Assembly (NCBI RefSeq): GCF_008253865.1
Contig: NZ_CP042331.1
Span: forward strand, 2,170,001 to 2,234,000
Source: Bosea sp. F3-2
GTDB taxonomy: Bacteria > Pseudomonadota > Alphaproteobacteria > Rhizobiales > Beijerinckiaceae
Direction of reading: 5' to 3'
DNA: 64,000 nt
Shown: positions 1 to 8,060 of the stretch, piece after piece
How positions within the stretch are numbered: the stretch's first letter is position 1
Layout of the letters: every line of letters begins with the position of its first letter
Made by a program: the position numbers and the translations under genes
The notes under the pieces: model-generated
The model's input: only the letters and a program-made list of their open reading frames with translations
Told to the model about the DNA's origin: nothing
The model's database searches: none

Positions 1-636
1 CAACAGGATCGTGACATCGAAGTCCCTGCGGATCCGGCGGATCAGCGCCGAGAGTTCATCCACCTCTTCGTGGTTGAGGCCGCAGGCCGGCTCGTCCAGA
101 AGCAGAAGCTTCGGACGTGAGGCCAGGGCACGTGCGAGTTCGACCCGCTTCTGTGTGCCGAACGGCAGATCGGCGACAGGCCTCTCCGAGACGGCATCCA
201 GTTCCAGCAGTTCGATCAGCCGCGCGGCCGCTCGTTGAGCTCCCTCCTCGGCCCTGAACGCGTTGGGAAGCCGTAGCGCGTTCGCCAGGATTCCGGCATC
301 GAACCGGCAATGCGCGCCAACCAGGATGTTTTCGCGGACGGTCATCGTCCGGAACATCGCCAGATTCTGGAACGTGCGCCCGATACCGGCGCTGGCGCGC
401 CTGTTCGCCGGCACGCCAGACAGCGAGCGCCCCGAATACCGGATGTCACCGCTGCTATAGCGATAGAGACCCGACAGGCAGTTGAAAAATGTCGTCTTGC
501 CCGCCCCGTTAGGGCCGATCAGGCCGAAAACGCTGTCGCGCGCAACCGAGAGCGACACCCCGTCCAACGCGAGGATGCCACCGAAGCGAACAACAACCGA
601 TTCGACGGATAGCAAAGGGTCGGCGTCAGCGACCAT
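1..636 (-). CDS. Branched-chain amino acid-type ABC transporter ATP-binding protein (LivG-like), partial
   Basis: Read leftward from an ATG at 634-636, the frame stays open for 212 codons and runs off the left edge. It shows a Walker A GPNGAGKTT (residues 41-49), a Q-loop region RTFQNL, the LivG-type signature LPFGTQKRVELARAL and Walker B LLLLDEPACGLN. These place it in the LivG family, which energises import of branched amino acids, aromatic acids or similar compounds at the inner membrane. A GTG at 649-651 could extend the start by five codons. The rest of its transporter must lie to the left. It is a separate locus from the complete Liv system at 15.7-20.2 kb. Confidence 0.85.
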   Translation of the reverse strand, partial: MVADADPLLSVESVVVRFGGILALDGVSLSVARDSVFGLIGPNGAGKTTFFNCLSGLYRYSSGDIRYSGRSLSGVPANRRASAGIGRTFQNLAMFRTMTVRENILVGAHCRFDAGILANALRLPNAFRAEEGAQRAAARLIELLELDAVSERPVADLPFGTQKRVELARALASRPKLLLLDEPACGLNHEEVDELSALIRRIRRDFDVTILL

Positions 637-1068
637 GCCGCAATGCCCCACACGGCAACCGCGGCTGCTCCGAGGGCCGCCGCGGGCGCACCACGCAGCG
701 ATCGGTCCGCCCTCTTCGCGAGAGGGGATAGGTTCTGGCGATCACGGAAGCTCCCTGTTCAGTCCGCAGCTTTCTCTGAGCCGCGTTATTGACCGAGACG
801 ATCTCAGGAATTATATTTGCTGTCAAGATAGCAAGTATCTTGAGAGGACCTTGGGTGGCAGGAACCGCTTCGAACTCTCCATCGTCACATATCGCGGGCA
901 CCTGAAACAGAATTCGGATGTCCGCAATGTCCCCACCTGGTGACACGAACGAACGGCAATGCCGACCTAAGATCCCCTCGCCTGCCCTCCCCTGCCTTCA
1001 TCCACATCATTCAAAAACCCGGACGTACCGGGGGATCGCACCGCCACAGCCGTGCAAAGGAAACGACC
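637..1068. other. Intergenic region between divergent LivG-like and alcohol dehydrogenase genes
   Basis: This 432-bp stretch must carry the promoters for both divergent genes. The ORFs crossing it on either strand have no recognisable domain and are arginine- and serine-rich shadow frames. The segment around 780-850 is more AT-rich than its flanks, as expected of a promoter, but no convincing operator stands out. Confidence 0.4.
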
Positions 1069-2199
1069 ATGAAAATCCGAGCTGCAGTTTTGGAAGAGAT
1101 CGGCCGCCCCGGGCCCTATAGCGAAACCAAACCCCTGAATATCTGCGATCTCGATCTCGCCGAGCCCCAGTCAGGAGAGGTTTTGGTTCGCGTCGCGGCT
1201 GCCGGGCTGTGCCACTCGGACCTGTCCGTCATCAACGGCGACCGACCGCGCCCCGTTCCCATGGTGCTGGGCCATGAAGGCGCCGGCATCGTCGAGAAGG
1301 TCGGAGAAGGCGTCGCCGACCTGCGACCTGGCGATCATGTGATCTTTGTGTTCGTCCCTTCCTGCGGCCATTGCGCCCCGTGCAAGAGCGGACGGCCTGC
1401 ACTGTGCGAACCGGGCGCGGCTTCCAACGGTATTGGCGAGCTAATTGGAGGGGGCGTCCGGTTGTCGCGCAACGGCGAACCCATCTCGCATCAGGTCGGA
1501 ATCTCGAGCTTCGCCACTCATTGCGTGGTCTCGCGCTTCAGCCTCGTGAAGATCGACAGGGAGGTTCCGCTGCCCATAGCCGCGATGATGGGCTGCGCCG
1601 TGCTGACCGGTGCCGGCGCGGCCTTCAATACGGACGCTGTGCCACCTGGCGGTACTGCCGCGGTCGTAGGCCTGGGCGGAGTTGGCCTCTCGGCCGTTCT
1701 CGGTGCGGTTGCGGCAGGGGCGGAGACGATCGTCGCGGTCGATACGCTGGACAGCAAGTTGGACGCGGCCCGCGAGCTTGGCGCCACCCACTGCTTCAAC
1801 GCCCGCGACCCGGATGTCGTCGCCAAGGTCCGCGATGCGACTTCGGGGGGCGTCGACGCGGCATTGGAATTCGCCGGCGCTCCAAAGGCATTGGAGGCCG
1901 CCTTCGATATGACGCGCCGCGGCGGTACCACCGTCTCGGCAAGCCTGCCGCACCCCAATTCCGTCCTCAGCATCTCGCCCTTGAAGCTGGTGGCGGAGGA
2001 GCGGACGCTGAAGGGCAGCTACCTGGGCTCGGGAGTGCCGACTCGCGATATTCCGCGGTTCCTGGGCCTCTTTCAGCGCGGCAAGATGCCGATCGACCGG
2101 CTCATGACCCACACCCTCACCCTGGACCAGATCAACGAGGGCTTCGATCGCCTCCATCGCGGCGAGGCGATCCGCCAGATCGTCCTGTTCGACACGTGA
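1069..2199 (+). CDS. Zinc-dependent alcohol dehydrogenase (MDR family)
   Basis: A 376-residue medium-chain dehydrogenase that probably oxidises an alcohol to an aldehyde with NAD(P)+ in the cytoplasm. Catalytic-zinc ligands are C48 (AGLCHSD), H69 in GHEGAG and C176; structural-zinc cysteines are C99, C102, C105 and C113. The nucleotide-binding GLGGVG is at 201-206. The ATG at 1069 is chosen because AAAGGAAACG sits just upstream and the MKIRAAV start is typical; an upstream in-frame ATG at 940 would add a non-conserved leader. An aldehyde dehydrogenase follows after 19 bp, so the pair likely oxidises alcohol to acid. The substrate cannot be told from sequence. Confidence 0.9.
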   Translation: MKIRAAVLEEIGRPGPYSETKPLNICDLDLAEPQSGEVLVRVAAAGLCHSDLSVINGDRPRPVPMVLGHEGAGIVEKVGEGVADLRPGDHVIFVFVPSCGHCAPCKSGRPALCEPGAASNGIGELIGGGVRLSRNGEPISHQVGISSFATHCVVSRFSLVKIDREVPLPIAAMMGCAVLTGAGAAFNTDAVPPGGTAAVVGLGGVGLSAVLGAVAAGAETIVAVDTLDSKLDAARELGATHCFNARDPDVVAKVRDATSGGVDAALEFAGAPKALEAAFDMTRRGGTTVSASLPHPNSVLSISPLKLVAEERTLKGSYLGSGVPTRDIPRFLGLFQRGKMPIDRLMTHTLTLDQINEGFDRLHRGEAIRQIVLFDT

Positions 2200-2218
2200 A
2201 CGACCACAAGCAACGGGT

Positions 2219-3706
2219 GTGGATGTGAAACATTATCAACTTTTCATCGACGGCCAGTGGTGCGATCCGGCGAGCAACGAGTGGTTCGATACGATGAACC
2301 CCTATAGCGGCGAGGTCTGGGCGCATATTCCGCGAGGGAATGCGCAGGACATCGATCGAGCGGTCATGGCGGCCGGCCGCGCTCTGCGCGAAGGCCCCTG
2401 GGCGAAAATGACTCCCAGCCAGCGTGGCAAGCTGATGCGCCGGCTAGGCGATTTGGTGGCCGAGAACGCCGACCGGCTTGCCGAAATCGAGGTTCGCGAC
2501 AACGGCAAGCTGCTGGCCGAAATGGGCGGGCAACTGCGGTATCATTCAGAATGGTGGTATTATTTCGGGGGATTGGCCGACAAGATCGAAGGCGCCGTCG
2601 TGCCGATCGACAAGCCCGAAATGATGGCCTGGACAACGCAGCAGCCGGTCGGCGTGGTCGCCGCGCTGACGGCATGGAATTCGCCGCTGCTTTTCGTCGC
2701 ATGGAAATGCGCCCCTGCGATCGCGGCAGGCTGCACTGTGATTATAAAGCCTTCGGAATTCACCTCGGCCTCGACCCTGGAGTTCGTGGAACTGACCCGG
2801 GAAGCGGGCTTCCCCGATGGAGTGTTCAACGTCGTCACCGGCTTTGGGACCGAGACCGGCGCGCAGCTCGTCAGCCATCCCGGCGTTTCGAAGGTCACCT
2901 TCACCGGATCGGACGCCGCCGGGGCTGCGGTCTATCAGGCAGCGGCAAAGACGATGAAGCGCGTCTCGCTGGAACTGGGCGGCAAATCACCGAATATCGT
3001 TTTCGAGGACGCGAACCTTGAGGCGGCCCTTGCCGGTGTCGTCTCCGGCATTTTTGCAGCTACGGGACAGACCTGTATCGCGGGCTCGCGCCTTCTGGTG
3101 CAGAATTCGATCCGAGAAGAGTTCGTTGCTCGCCTCATCGAAATGGCGCGAACTGCGAAGATCGGCGATCCTATGCTCCCCGATGTCAACATCGGACCTA
3201 TTACGACGCCGCCGCAATTCGAGAAGGTTTTGAACTACATCAGCATTGCGAAGGCCGAGGGAGCACGTTGCGTTCTGGGCGGTCGACGCGCCGCAGGCGA
3301 GGGCCTAGCCGAAGGGCTTTTCGTTGAACCGACAATTTTTGTCGATGTCAAGAACGACATGCGCATCGCGCAGGAAGAGGTTTTCGGACCAATTCTGTCA
3401 GTAATCGGCTTTGATACCGAAGAAGAAGCGATCGGGATCGGAAACAATGTTGTCTACGGTCTTGCAGCGGGAGTCTGGACTCGCGACGTCGCGCGCGCGC
3501 TACGTATGACCCGGGCGCTGGAGGTCGGAACCGTTTGGGTGAATACCTACCGGGCCGTGAGCTACATGATGCCTTTCGGCGGCATCAAACGCTCCGGTCT
3601 GGGCCGCGAAAGCGGTCAAGCGGCGATGCAAGATTTCCTCGAGCATAAGAGCGTCTGGATTTCCACCTCCGATGCAATTCCTGGCAACCCCTTCGTCCTG
3701 CGCTGA
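2219..3706 (+). CDS. Aldehyde dehydrogenase (NAD(P)+-dependent)
   Basis: A full-length ALDH-superfamily protein of about 495 residues. It has the oxyanion asparagine N154 (TAWNSPLL), the general base E252 in LELGGKSPN, the catalytic cysteine C286 in GQTCIAGSR, and the C-terminal PFGGIKRSGLGRE motif. It would convert the aldehyde from the preceding alcohol dehydrogenase into a carboxylic acid. The start is a GTG at 2219; the nearby ATG at 2223 is out of frame and a GTG at 2225 is an alternative. The 19-bp gap to the upstream gene suggests co-transcription. Substrate is unknown. Confidence 0.92.
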   Translation: MDVKHYQLFIDGQWCDPASNEWFDTMNPYSGEVWAHIPRGNAQDIDRAVMAAGRALREGPWAKMTPSQRGKLMRRLGDLVAENADRLAEIEVRDNGKLLAEMGGQLRYHSEWWYYFGGLADKIEGAVVPIDKPEMMAWTTQQPVGVVAALTAWNSPLLFVAWKCAPAIAAGCTVIIKPSEFTSASTLEFVELTREAGFPDGVFNVVTGFGTETGAQLVSHPGVSKVTFTGSDAAGAAVYQAAAKTMKRVSLELGGKSPNIVFEDANLEAALAGVVSGIFAATGQTCIAGSRLLVQNSIREEFVARLIEMARTAKIGDPMLPDVNIGPITTPPQFEKVLNYISIAKAEGARCVLGGRRAAGEGLAEGLFVEPTIFVDVKNDMRIAQEEVFGPILSVIGFDTEEEAIGIGNNVVYGLAAGVWTRDVARALRMTRALEVGTVWVNTYRAVSYMMPFGGIKRSGLGRESGQAAMQDFLEHKSVWISTSDAIPGNPFVLR

Positions 3707-3739
3707 ACCCGCATATCACCGCAAGGTCTGGTTGTTCGA

Positions 3740-4402
3740 CACGTAACGGCCGGGCCATGATCGAGCGGCTGCCATCCACACAGCCATCGAGGCCGCAATA
3801 ATCTGCGGTCTCGATCTTCGACCCGGCCGGCATGCCCATCGACCACCGCAACGCGCGGCTCGGCGAGCCGATGACGTCTTGCCTCCCTGCCACGCGACGA
3901 CGCCGGCCTCGCCGAGCGTCGCGACGGTCGCGATCTGCCGCTCTACGTCCAGCCGTTGTGCCACGGCATCGGGGTCTCGCTGCTGCCAGCGCGGCGCTTC
4001 GGCGAGGACCAGCGCCTCGTGCTCGTTGACGATCAGGATATCGAGCTGTTCGAGCAACGCCGGAGCGGGTGCTCCGGCCGGCGCCAGGTTGAGGATCACA
4101 CGTCCGCCAGCCCGTTTCATGGTCTCCGCGGCTTCCAGGCAGGCCTCTTCCGGGATCTCGCGCTGCAGCAGCAGGATATCGTCCGGGCCGAGCCGCACCC
4201 GATGAAGCGCGTCTGTCCCGGACGAAGGCATTGGCGCCGGCCGCGACGATGATCTGGTTGGCGCCCTCCCGTTCCGTGGCGATGAAGGCGGCCCCCGTCG
4301 GCCGGTCGAGACGCGCAATAATGGTCCAGATTCGCCGGCGCGCGGCAGGCATGCGACCGGCGTGACCAGATCGATGTTGATCGAGCCGAAGACGACGATC
4401 AT
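3740..4402 (-). pseudogene. Ribokinase-like (PfkB) sugar kinase, frameshifted and truncated remnant
   Basis: The leftward frame begins with a clear PfkB N-terminus, MIVVFGSINIDLVTP. The match then moves to a second frame (RLDRPTGAAFIA and NQIIVAAGANAF), returns to the first (DDILLLQREIPEEACLEAAE through NEHEALVLAEA) and ends in another frame. The substrate-binding GGKGANQ region and the C-terminal DTTGAGD anion-hole motif are not recoverable. The gene therefore carries at least three frame changes, an internal deletion and a lost 3' end, and cannot make an active kinase. The left boundary is approximate. It belongs to the decayed block at 3.7-6.9 kb. Confidence 0.75.
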
Positions 4403-4411
4403 GCAGGCTTC

Positions 4412-4921
4412 CTAATTCTCCAGGACCCAGTGATCCTGACCGGCCTCGCGATAGCGGCGTTGTGGCGGCACGTAATCGGCGGGCCGCCACGGGCTCCTGA
4501 TCTCGTCCGCCGACGGCTGGCGTGCGCGGCGGCGCGCCGGGTCGGCGATCGGAACCGCTGCCATCAGCCTCCTGGTGTAGTCGTGCTGCGGATTCTCGAA
4601 GACGGCGCGGCGCGAGCCGATCTCGACGATCTCGCCGAGATACATCACGGCGACGCGATGGCTGGTGCGCTCGACCGCGGCCATGTCGTGCGAGATGAAG
4701 AGATAGCCGAGGCCGTGCTCCTCCTGCATCGAGCATGAGGTTGATGATCTGCGCCTTGACGGAGACGTCCAGGGCCGAGACGGCCTCGTCGGCGATGATC
4801 AGTTTGGGCCCGAGCGTCAGCGTGCGGGCGATGCAGACGCGCTGACGCTGCCCGCCCGAGAACTCGTGGCGGAAACGATCGGCCATGGATGCCGAAAGCC
4901 CGACCCGCTCCAGCATGTGAG
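4412..4921 (-). pseudogene. Oligopeptide-type ABC transporter ATPase (OppF/DppF-like), truncated and frameshifted
   Basis: The C-terminal half of an OppF-type ATPase is split over two leftward frames. The first carries FSGGQRQRVCIARTL and Walker B LIIADEAVSALDVSVKAQ. The second continues with LFISHDMAAVERTSHR and the characteristic tail DYTRRLMAAVP. An apparent 2-bp loss near 4728 breaks the frame. The Walker A half is missing, because the match stops where the IS3-like sequence begins near 4920. It is non-functional. It lies immediately upstream of the ribokinase remnant on the same strand, so both probably came from one sugar or peptide uptake operon. Confidence 0.82.
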
Positions 4922-5032
4922 ATCGCCTGCAATGTTTAACATTGGACGCCGATCTGGAGTGCGCCCCTTGAGGCGGACAGCGAGACGGCGAGCAATTGAC
5001 CGGAGAGCCGGGCTTTCGAAGGATGAAAGCCC

Positions 5033-5383
5033 ATGGTTCGACATCGTTCCCACAGCGTCGAGTTCAAGCGCCAGGTGGCACAGGATTACCTGGCCCGCGA
5101 GACGCTCCATAACCTCGCCCGTCGGCATGACATGTCGCGCAACCTGATCCGCATCTGGATCCAAAAGTTCGAGGGCGGCGCTTTCGACGACGAGGCGGCA
5201 GCCGCCGATACGATCGTAGCCTACGAGGCGCGCATCGCCGCCTTGGAGCGACTCGTCGGCAGGCAGGCGCTTGAGATCGAGTTCCTAAAGGGGGCTCTGA
5301 AGCACGGACCTCGGCCCAGAAGCGCGACTACGTCCGTCGTCACCGGCCCCGCGGCATCTCCGTCGCAGAAGGATGCCGGCTGA
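5033..5383 (+). CDS. IS3-family transposase OrfA
   Basis: A 116-residue protein with an N-terminal helix-turn-helix (HSVEFKRQVAQDYLARETLHNLARRHDMSRNLIRIW, positions about 6-43, given here only as a location guide) followed by a leucine-rich coiled stretch, AALERLVGRQALEIEFLKGA. This layout is standard for IS3 OrfA, which binds the terminal repeats and dimerises. The orfB reading extends upstream of its ATG in another frame over the orfA end, consistent with the ribosomal frameshift that makes the OrfAB fusion in this family. The catalytic part is truncated, so OrfA alone cannot transpose the element. Confidence 0.85.
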   Translation: MVRHRSHSVEFKRQVAQDYLARETLHNLARRHDMSRNLIRIWIQKFEGGAFDDEAAAADTIVAYEARIAALERLVGRQALEIEFLKGALKHGPRPRSATTSVVTGPAASPSQKDAG

Positions 5384-5725
5384 TGGGGATCGCGCGCTCG
5401 ACCTACTACGATAAGCCGGCCGTCAGCGTCGACGACACCGCGCTCGTCGAGACGATGGTCACGATCTCCGAGAGCTTCGAAGCCTATGGCTATCGCCGGA
5501 TGCAGGCGGCGCTGCGTCACCGCGGTTTCGTCGTGAACCACAAGAAGATCCGACGCCTAATGCGGGATCATGATCTGCAACCACGCCGGCGCAGGCGCTT
5601 CGTCGCCACGACCAATGGCGATCATGACCTGCCGATCTTCCCGAACCTGGCGAAGGGCATGATCCCGGACGGGCCGAACCAGCTCTGGGTGGCCGACATC
5701 ACCTGTGTCGCGGTCACCACATCCC
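5383..5725 (+). pseudogene. IS3-family transposase OrfB, 3'-truncated
   Basis: The frame matches IS3 OrfB from MGIARSTYYDKP through the HTH_21-like region YGYRRMQAALRH to the first catalytic aspartate motif QLWVADIT. It then runs into unrelated sequence. The second aspartate and the glutamate of the DDE triad are missing, so the protein is inactive. The same frame is open upstream of the ATG and overlaps orfA, as expected for frameshift expression. Truncation coincides with the junction to the IS66-type fragment on the other strand. Confidence 0.82.
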
Positions 5726-5749
5726 TCTGCGAACGCAAGCCGAAAGACG

Positions 5750-6098
5750 TCATCCGATCGCAGTCGGCCGCCACGTCTCCACCGGATTGCGCCAGTCGAT
5801 ACCGGACAACAGATAGCCCATCTGCGCGGGCGTAATCGCAACGACGCCATCGGCCGGCGACGGCCACAGAAATCGGCCCTTCTCCAGCCGGCGCACATAG
5901 AGGCTCGCCGCCTGACCGTCGTGCCAGATCACCTTCAAAAGATCGCCGCGACGCCCTCGGAAACAGAAGACGTGACCGTTCAGCGGATCGCGCTTCAAGA
6001 CCTCCTTGGGCCACCAGCGCCAGCGAGGCGAACCCCTTGCGCATATCGGTGTGGCCGGTCGCCAGCCAAACCTTCACGCCAACCGGAACCGGGATCAT
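5750..6098 (-). pseudogene. tnpB: IS66-family accessory protein TnpB, frameshifted
   Basis: The N-terminus (VKVWLATGHTDMRKGFASL) is in one leftward frame. The rest (DPLNGHVFCFRGRRGDLLKV, GRFLWPSPADG and GYLLSGIDWRNP) is in another, so a frameshift lies near 6000. Joined, the pieces give a typical TnpB of about 115 residues (the IS66 Orf2 family). The gene overlaps the end of tnpA by 4 bp, the usual translational coupling. The frameshift probably inactivates it. Confidence 0.8.
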
Positions 6099-6493
6099 CG
6101 GGCTCTCAGCGCAGCGAGGACTTCGCGCAGTGCATGACCATCGACCCCGCCCTCAAGCCGCACCCGATCGCCGGACGCCAACTCGATCTCCACGCAACTC
6201 CGGCGACGCGCAGCCCGCTTCCGAGACGGAGCCGGGTTCGGAGAAACCGCAGCCTCGTCCTTCAGCGGCTCGACAACGACCGGCAGCAGAGCCGGCTCCT
6301 CGGGCTTGACCCGCTCGCATAACTGCTTGCGCCAATGGAAAAGCTGGCTCACGTGCAGGCAGGCCGATCGCGCGATATCCGATGCCGAGGCTCCCGGCTC
6401 CAGCGACAATCCGACCAGCCGCTCCTTCTCGGCTCGGGGCCAGCGCCGCCGACGGCCCACCGAGGTGATCACCTCAACCCGCGACATCGTCAT
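6095..6493 (-). CDS. tnpA: IS66-family accessory protein TnpA
   Basis: A 132-residue protein with the N-terminal helix-turn-helix typical of IS66 TnpA/IS3 OrfA-like proteins (WPRAEKERLVGLSLEPGASA, then SDIARSACLHVSQLFHWRKQL), a variable proline/alanine-rich middle and a C-terminal conserved block ending in LREVLAALRAR. The ATG at 6491-6493 is preceded by AGGAGT at a suitable distance. It looks intact, but tnpB is frameshifted and tnpC is absent, so it is an orphan transposon gene. Confidence 0.8.
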   Translation of the reverse strand: MTMSRVEVITSVGRRRRWPRAEKERLVGLSLEPGASASDIARSACLHVSQLFHWRKQLCERVKPEEPALLPVVVEPLKDEAAVSPNPAPSRKRAARRRSCVEIELASGDRVRLEGGVDGHALREVLAALRAR

Positions 6494-6499
6494 ATGAGT

Positions 6500-6523
6500 A
6501 CTCCTAGGATTACTCCTAGGAGT
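6500..6523. repeat. Short direct repeat and palindrome upstream of IS66 tnpA
   Basis: ACTCCTAGGA occurs at 6500-6509 and again at 6512-6521, and the second copy forms the perfect palindrome ACTCCTAGGAGT (6512-6523). It lies just upstream of the tnpA start and supplies its ribosome binding site, so it may control tnpA expression. Confidence 0.5.
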
Positions 6524-6572
6524 TCACGTCAACCGACAACCGCCGCAAGGCGGTCCCCGCCGGACGGATACT

Positions 6573-6911
6573 TTCCATGTGCCGCACGGATTGCCGAACG
6601 CGCTCGTCCTGGCTCCGGTACTGCGTTTTAATCTGCCGAAGGCTGCCGGCGTCTATGCGGAGATCGCACCCGATGCATTTCCCGAACTCTCGTCAATTGA
6701 GAGTTTTAAGCGCGGTGAAGCGTTTGTCGAAGCGCTGGTGAAACTCGGTCAGGAATTGAAAGTCCCGCAAAGCTTGCGGGAACTCCAAATCCCTCGCACA
6801 GCTCTGCCGCTGCTGGCGGAAGATGCCATGAAGCAGACCCGGCTTCTAACAAACAACCCACGGGAAATCACGCAAGAGGACGCACTCGCGATTTACGAGG
6901 AAGCGTCCTGA
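6573..6911 (+). pseudogene. Iron-containing alcohol dehydrogenase, C-terminal remnant
   Basis: The open frame begins inside the conserved Fe-ADH metal-binding segment (HVPHGLPNALVLAPVLRFN) and continues to the normal family C-terminus (LPLLAEDAMKQTRLLTNNPREITQEDALAIY is split here as LPLLAEDAMKQTRLL and NNPREITQEDALAIY). About 110 of the usual 380 or so residues remain. The N-terminal NAD-binding domain and first metal ligands are missing, cut off at the IS66 end near 6570. It cannot be functional. Confidence 0.8.
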
Positions 6912-6981
6912 CACTTCCGAGCGCTGCACGAACGAAAGCAAACCAATTCAAAGCCAGGGCAAAGTGCGAGAAGCAGCATCG

Positions 6982-8055
6982 TCACAAGCAGTAGGTCGGC
7001 ACCAACTTTACTTCTTCTTGCACGATCCAGGCGTATGTCCCAGGCACGGCGAGACGCGCATGAGTCACCTTATTGTTTGAAAGCCCGACGAACCTAGACG
7101 TGGGACGCCTGTCGCGCCGAAGCCAATTGTCTCCCCAAGTTTTGAGCAGGACCATTGGGTTATAAATGTCCCGCCCTTTTGGAGTTAAGCGGTAGGCTCC
7201 GTTTTCATCAGCTCGCTTTTCGAGGAAGCCGTGCACCACGAGATTGTCCAGTCGCGAGGACAATACGTTAGTCGCGATGTTGAGGTTGCGCTGAAACTCG
7301 TCAAACCGCTTGTTGCCGTGGAAGAACTCCTGAAAGATCATAAACGTCCATCGGTCGCCGACCAAAGCCAGGGTTCGTTCCATTGAGCATGGCCGCTTAC
7401 CCCGCGATTGGCCGTCCCGGTCCGTGCGATAGCTGCGCGGAATTTCCTCCCGCGGGCGCCAATAGTCCACATCGACCTCGAACCGCACCGCGCGCGGATT
7501 CAGATCTGATCCATCATGATCCCACACGAACTGGGGTGAAAACCACGTTCTGGTCGGCACGTGGAACAGCGCAAGAGGCGGGACGCCTTCCCACAACCAT
7601 TTATCGCCGTACCACATCAGACCTAGTAGGACGGGAAAAAGGTCCCGGCCGCTTTCAGTCAAAATATATCGCTTCCACGATCCCGGGCCTTCAGAGAGGA
7701 GCCGAGTGTCCAGCAACCCGCCCTCAACCAAGCTGTTCAGAGACTTGGTGAGAGTGGCCCTGGGAATCTGAAGCCGAACCGCAAACTCGTTGAACCGCTC
7801 CGCCCCGAAGAAAGCTTCCCTCAGAATGAGGAAGCGCCAGGGATCGGTTAGTATCTGTAGTGTGTCAGAGATTTCTGAGTCGCGCTCGCGCCCTGCAGGA
7901 GCAAATTTGTCCGGGCGCGAGGCGTTTGACCCCTGTGTCTCGGCAGACGGACCAGGCTGGCCGGCTTCGGCATTTGCCGTCAAGACAACTCGGGAAGCGA
8001 TTCCGATGCGATCCAACATGCCCGCCTGTTCGATTTCAAGGGCACGTACTAACAC
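6982..8055 (-). CDS. Transcriptional regulator with two tandem HxlR-type winged-helix domains
   Basis: A 357-residue protein with two HxlR-like DNA-binding domains in one chain. The first is at about 62-155 (TLQILTDPWRFLILREAFFG, RFNEFAVRLQIPRATLTKSL); the second is at about 228-322 (TLALVGDRWTFMIFQEFFHG, RFDEFQRNLNIATNVLSSRL). HxlR proteins are normally about 110-150 residues and act as dimers, so this chain resembles a covalent pseudo-dimer. The first 60 residues look disordered and the true start may be an internal Met. It follows the CoA ligase by 5 bp in the same operon, so it likely regulates that operon and the divergent dioxygenase/Liv genes. Confidence 0.82.
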   Translation of the reverse strand: MLVRALEIEQAGMLDRIGIASRVVLTANAEAGQPGPSAETQGSNASRPDKFAPAGRERDSEISDTLQILTDPWRFLILREAFFGAERFNEFAVRLQIPRATLTKSLNSLVEGGLLDTRLLSEGPGSWKRYILTESGRDLFPVLLGLMWYGDKWLWEGVPPLALFHVPTRTWFSPQFVWDHDGSDLNPRAVRFEVDVDYWRPREEIPRSYRTDRDGQSRGKRPCSMERTLALVGDRWTFMIFQEFFHGNKRFDEFQRNLNIATNVLSSRLDNLVVHGFLEKRADENGAYRLTPKGRDIYNPMVLLKTWGDNWLRRDRRPTSRFVGLSNNKVTHARLAVPGTYAWIVQEEVKLVPTYCL

Positions 8056-8060
8056 GGGAC

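Larger units (their letters stand above)
4915..5725 (+). mobile_element. IS3-family insertion sequence remnant
   Basis: The left part of an IS3-family element: a short leader, an intact orfA, and orfB broken before its DDE domain is complete. The left end abuts the truncated OppF pseudogene near 4915-4925. The right end is replaced by an oppositely oriented IS66-family fragment at about 5710-5730. No right terminal repeat was found, so the element is presumably immobile. Confidence 0.8.
5725..6572 (-). mobile_element. IS66-family insertion sequence remnant (tnpA-tnpB only)
   Basis: A leftward IS66-family fragment with tnpA intact, tnpB frameshifted and the large transposase gene tnpC missing. 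The left break lies in the IS3 orfB, just after the tnpB stop. The right end abuts the iron alcohol dehydrogenase remnant at about 6570. Both flanks are therefore genes interrupted or deleted by the element. End positions are approximate because I did not confirm terminal repeats. Confidence 0.75.

Noticed and set aside
482..946. Open frames on both strands upstream of the alcohol dehydrogenase
   Set aside because: They are antisense or overlapping to the LivG-like gene and the promoter region, rich in Arg/Ser, with no recognisable domain or ribosome binding site.
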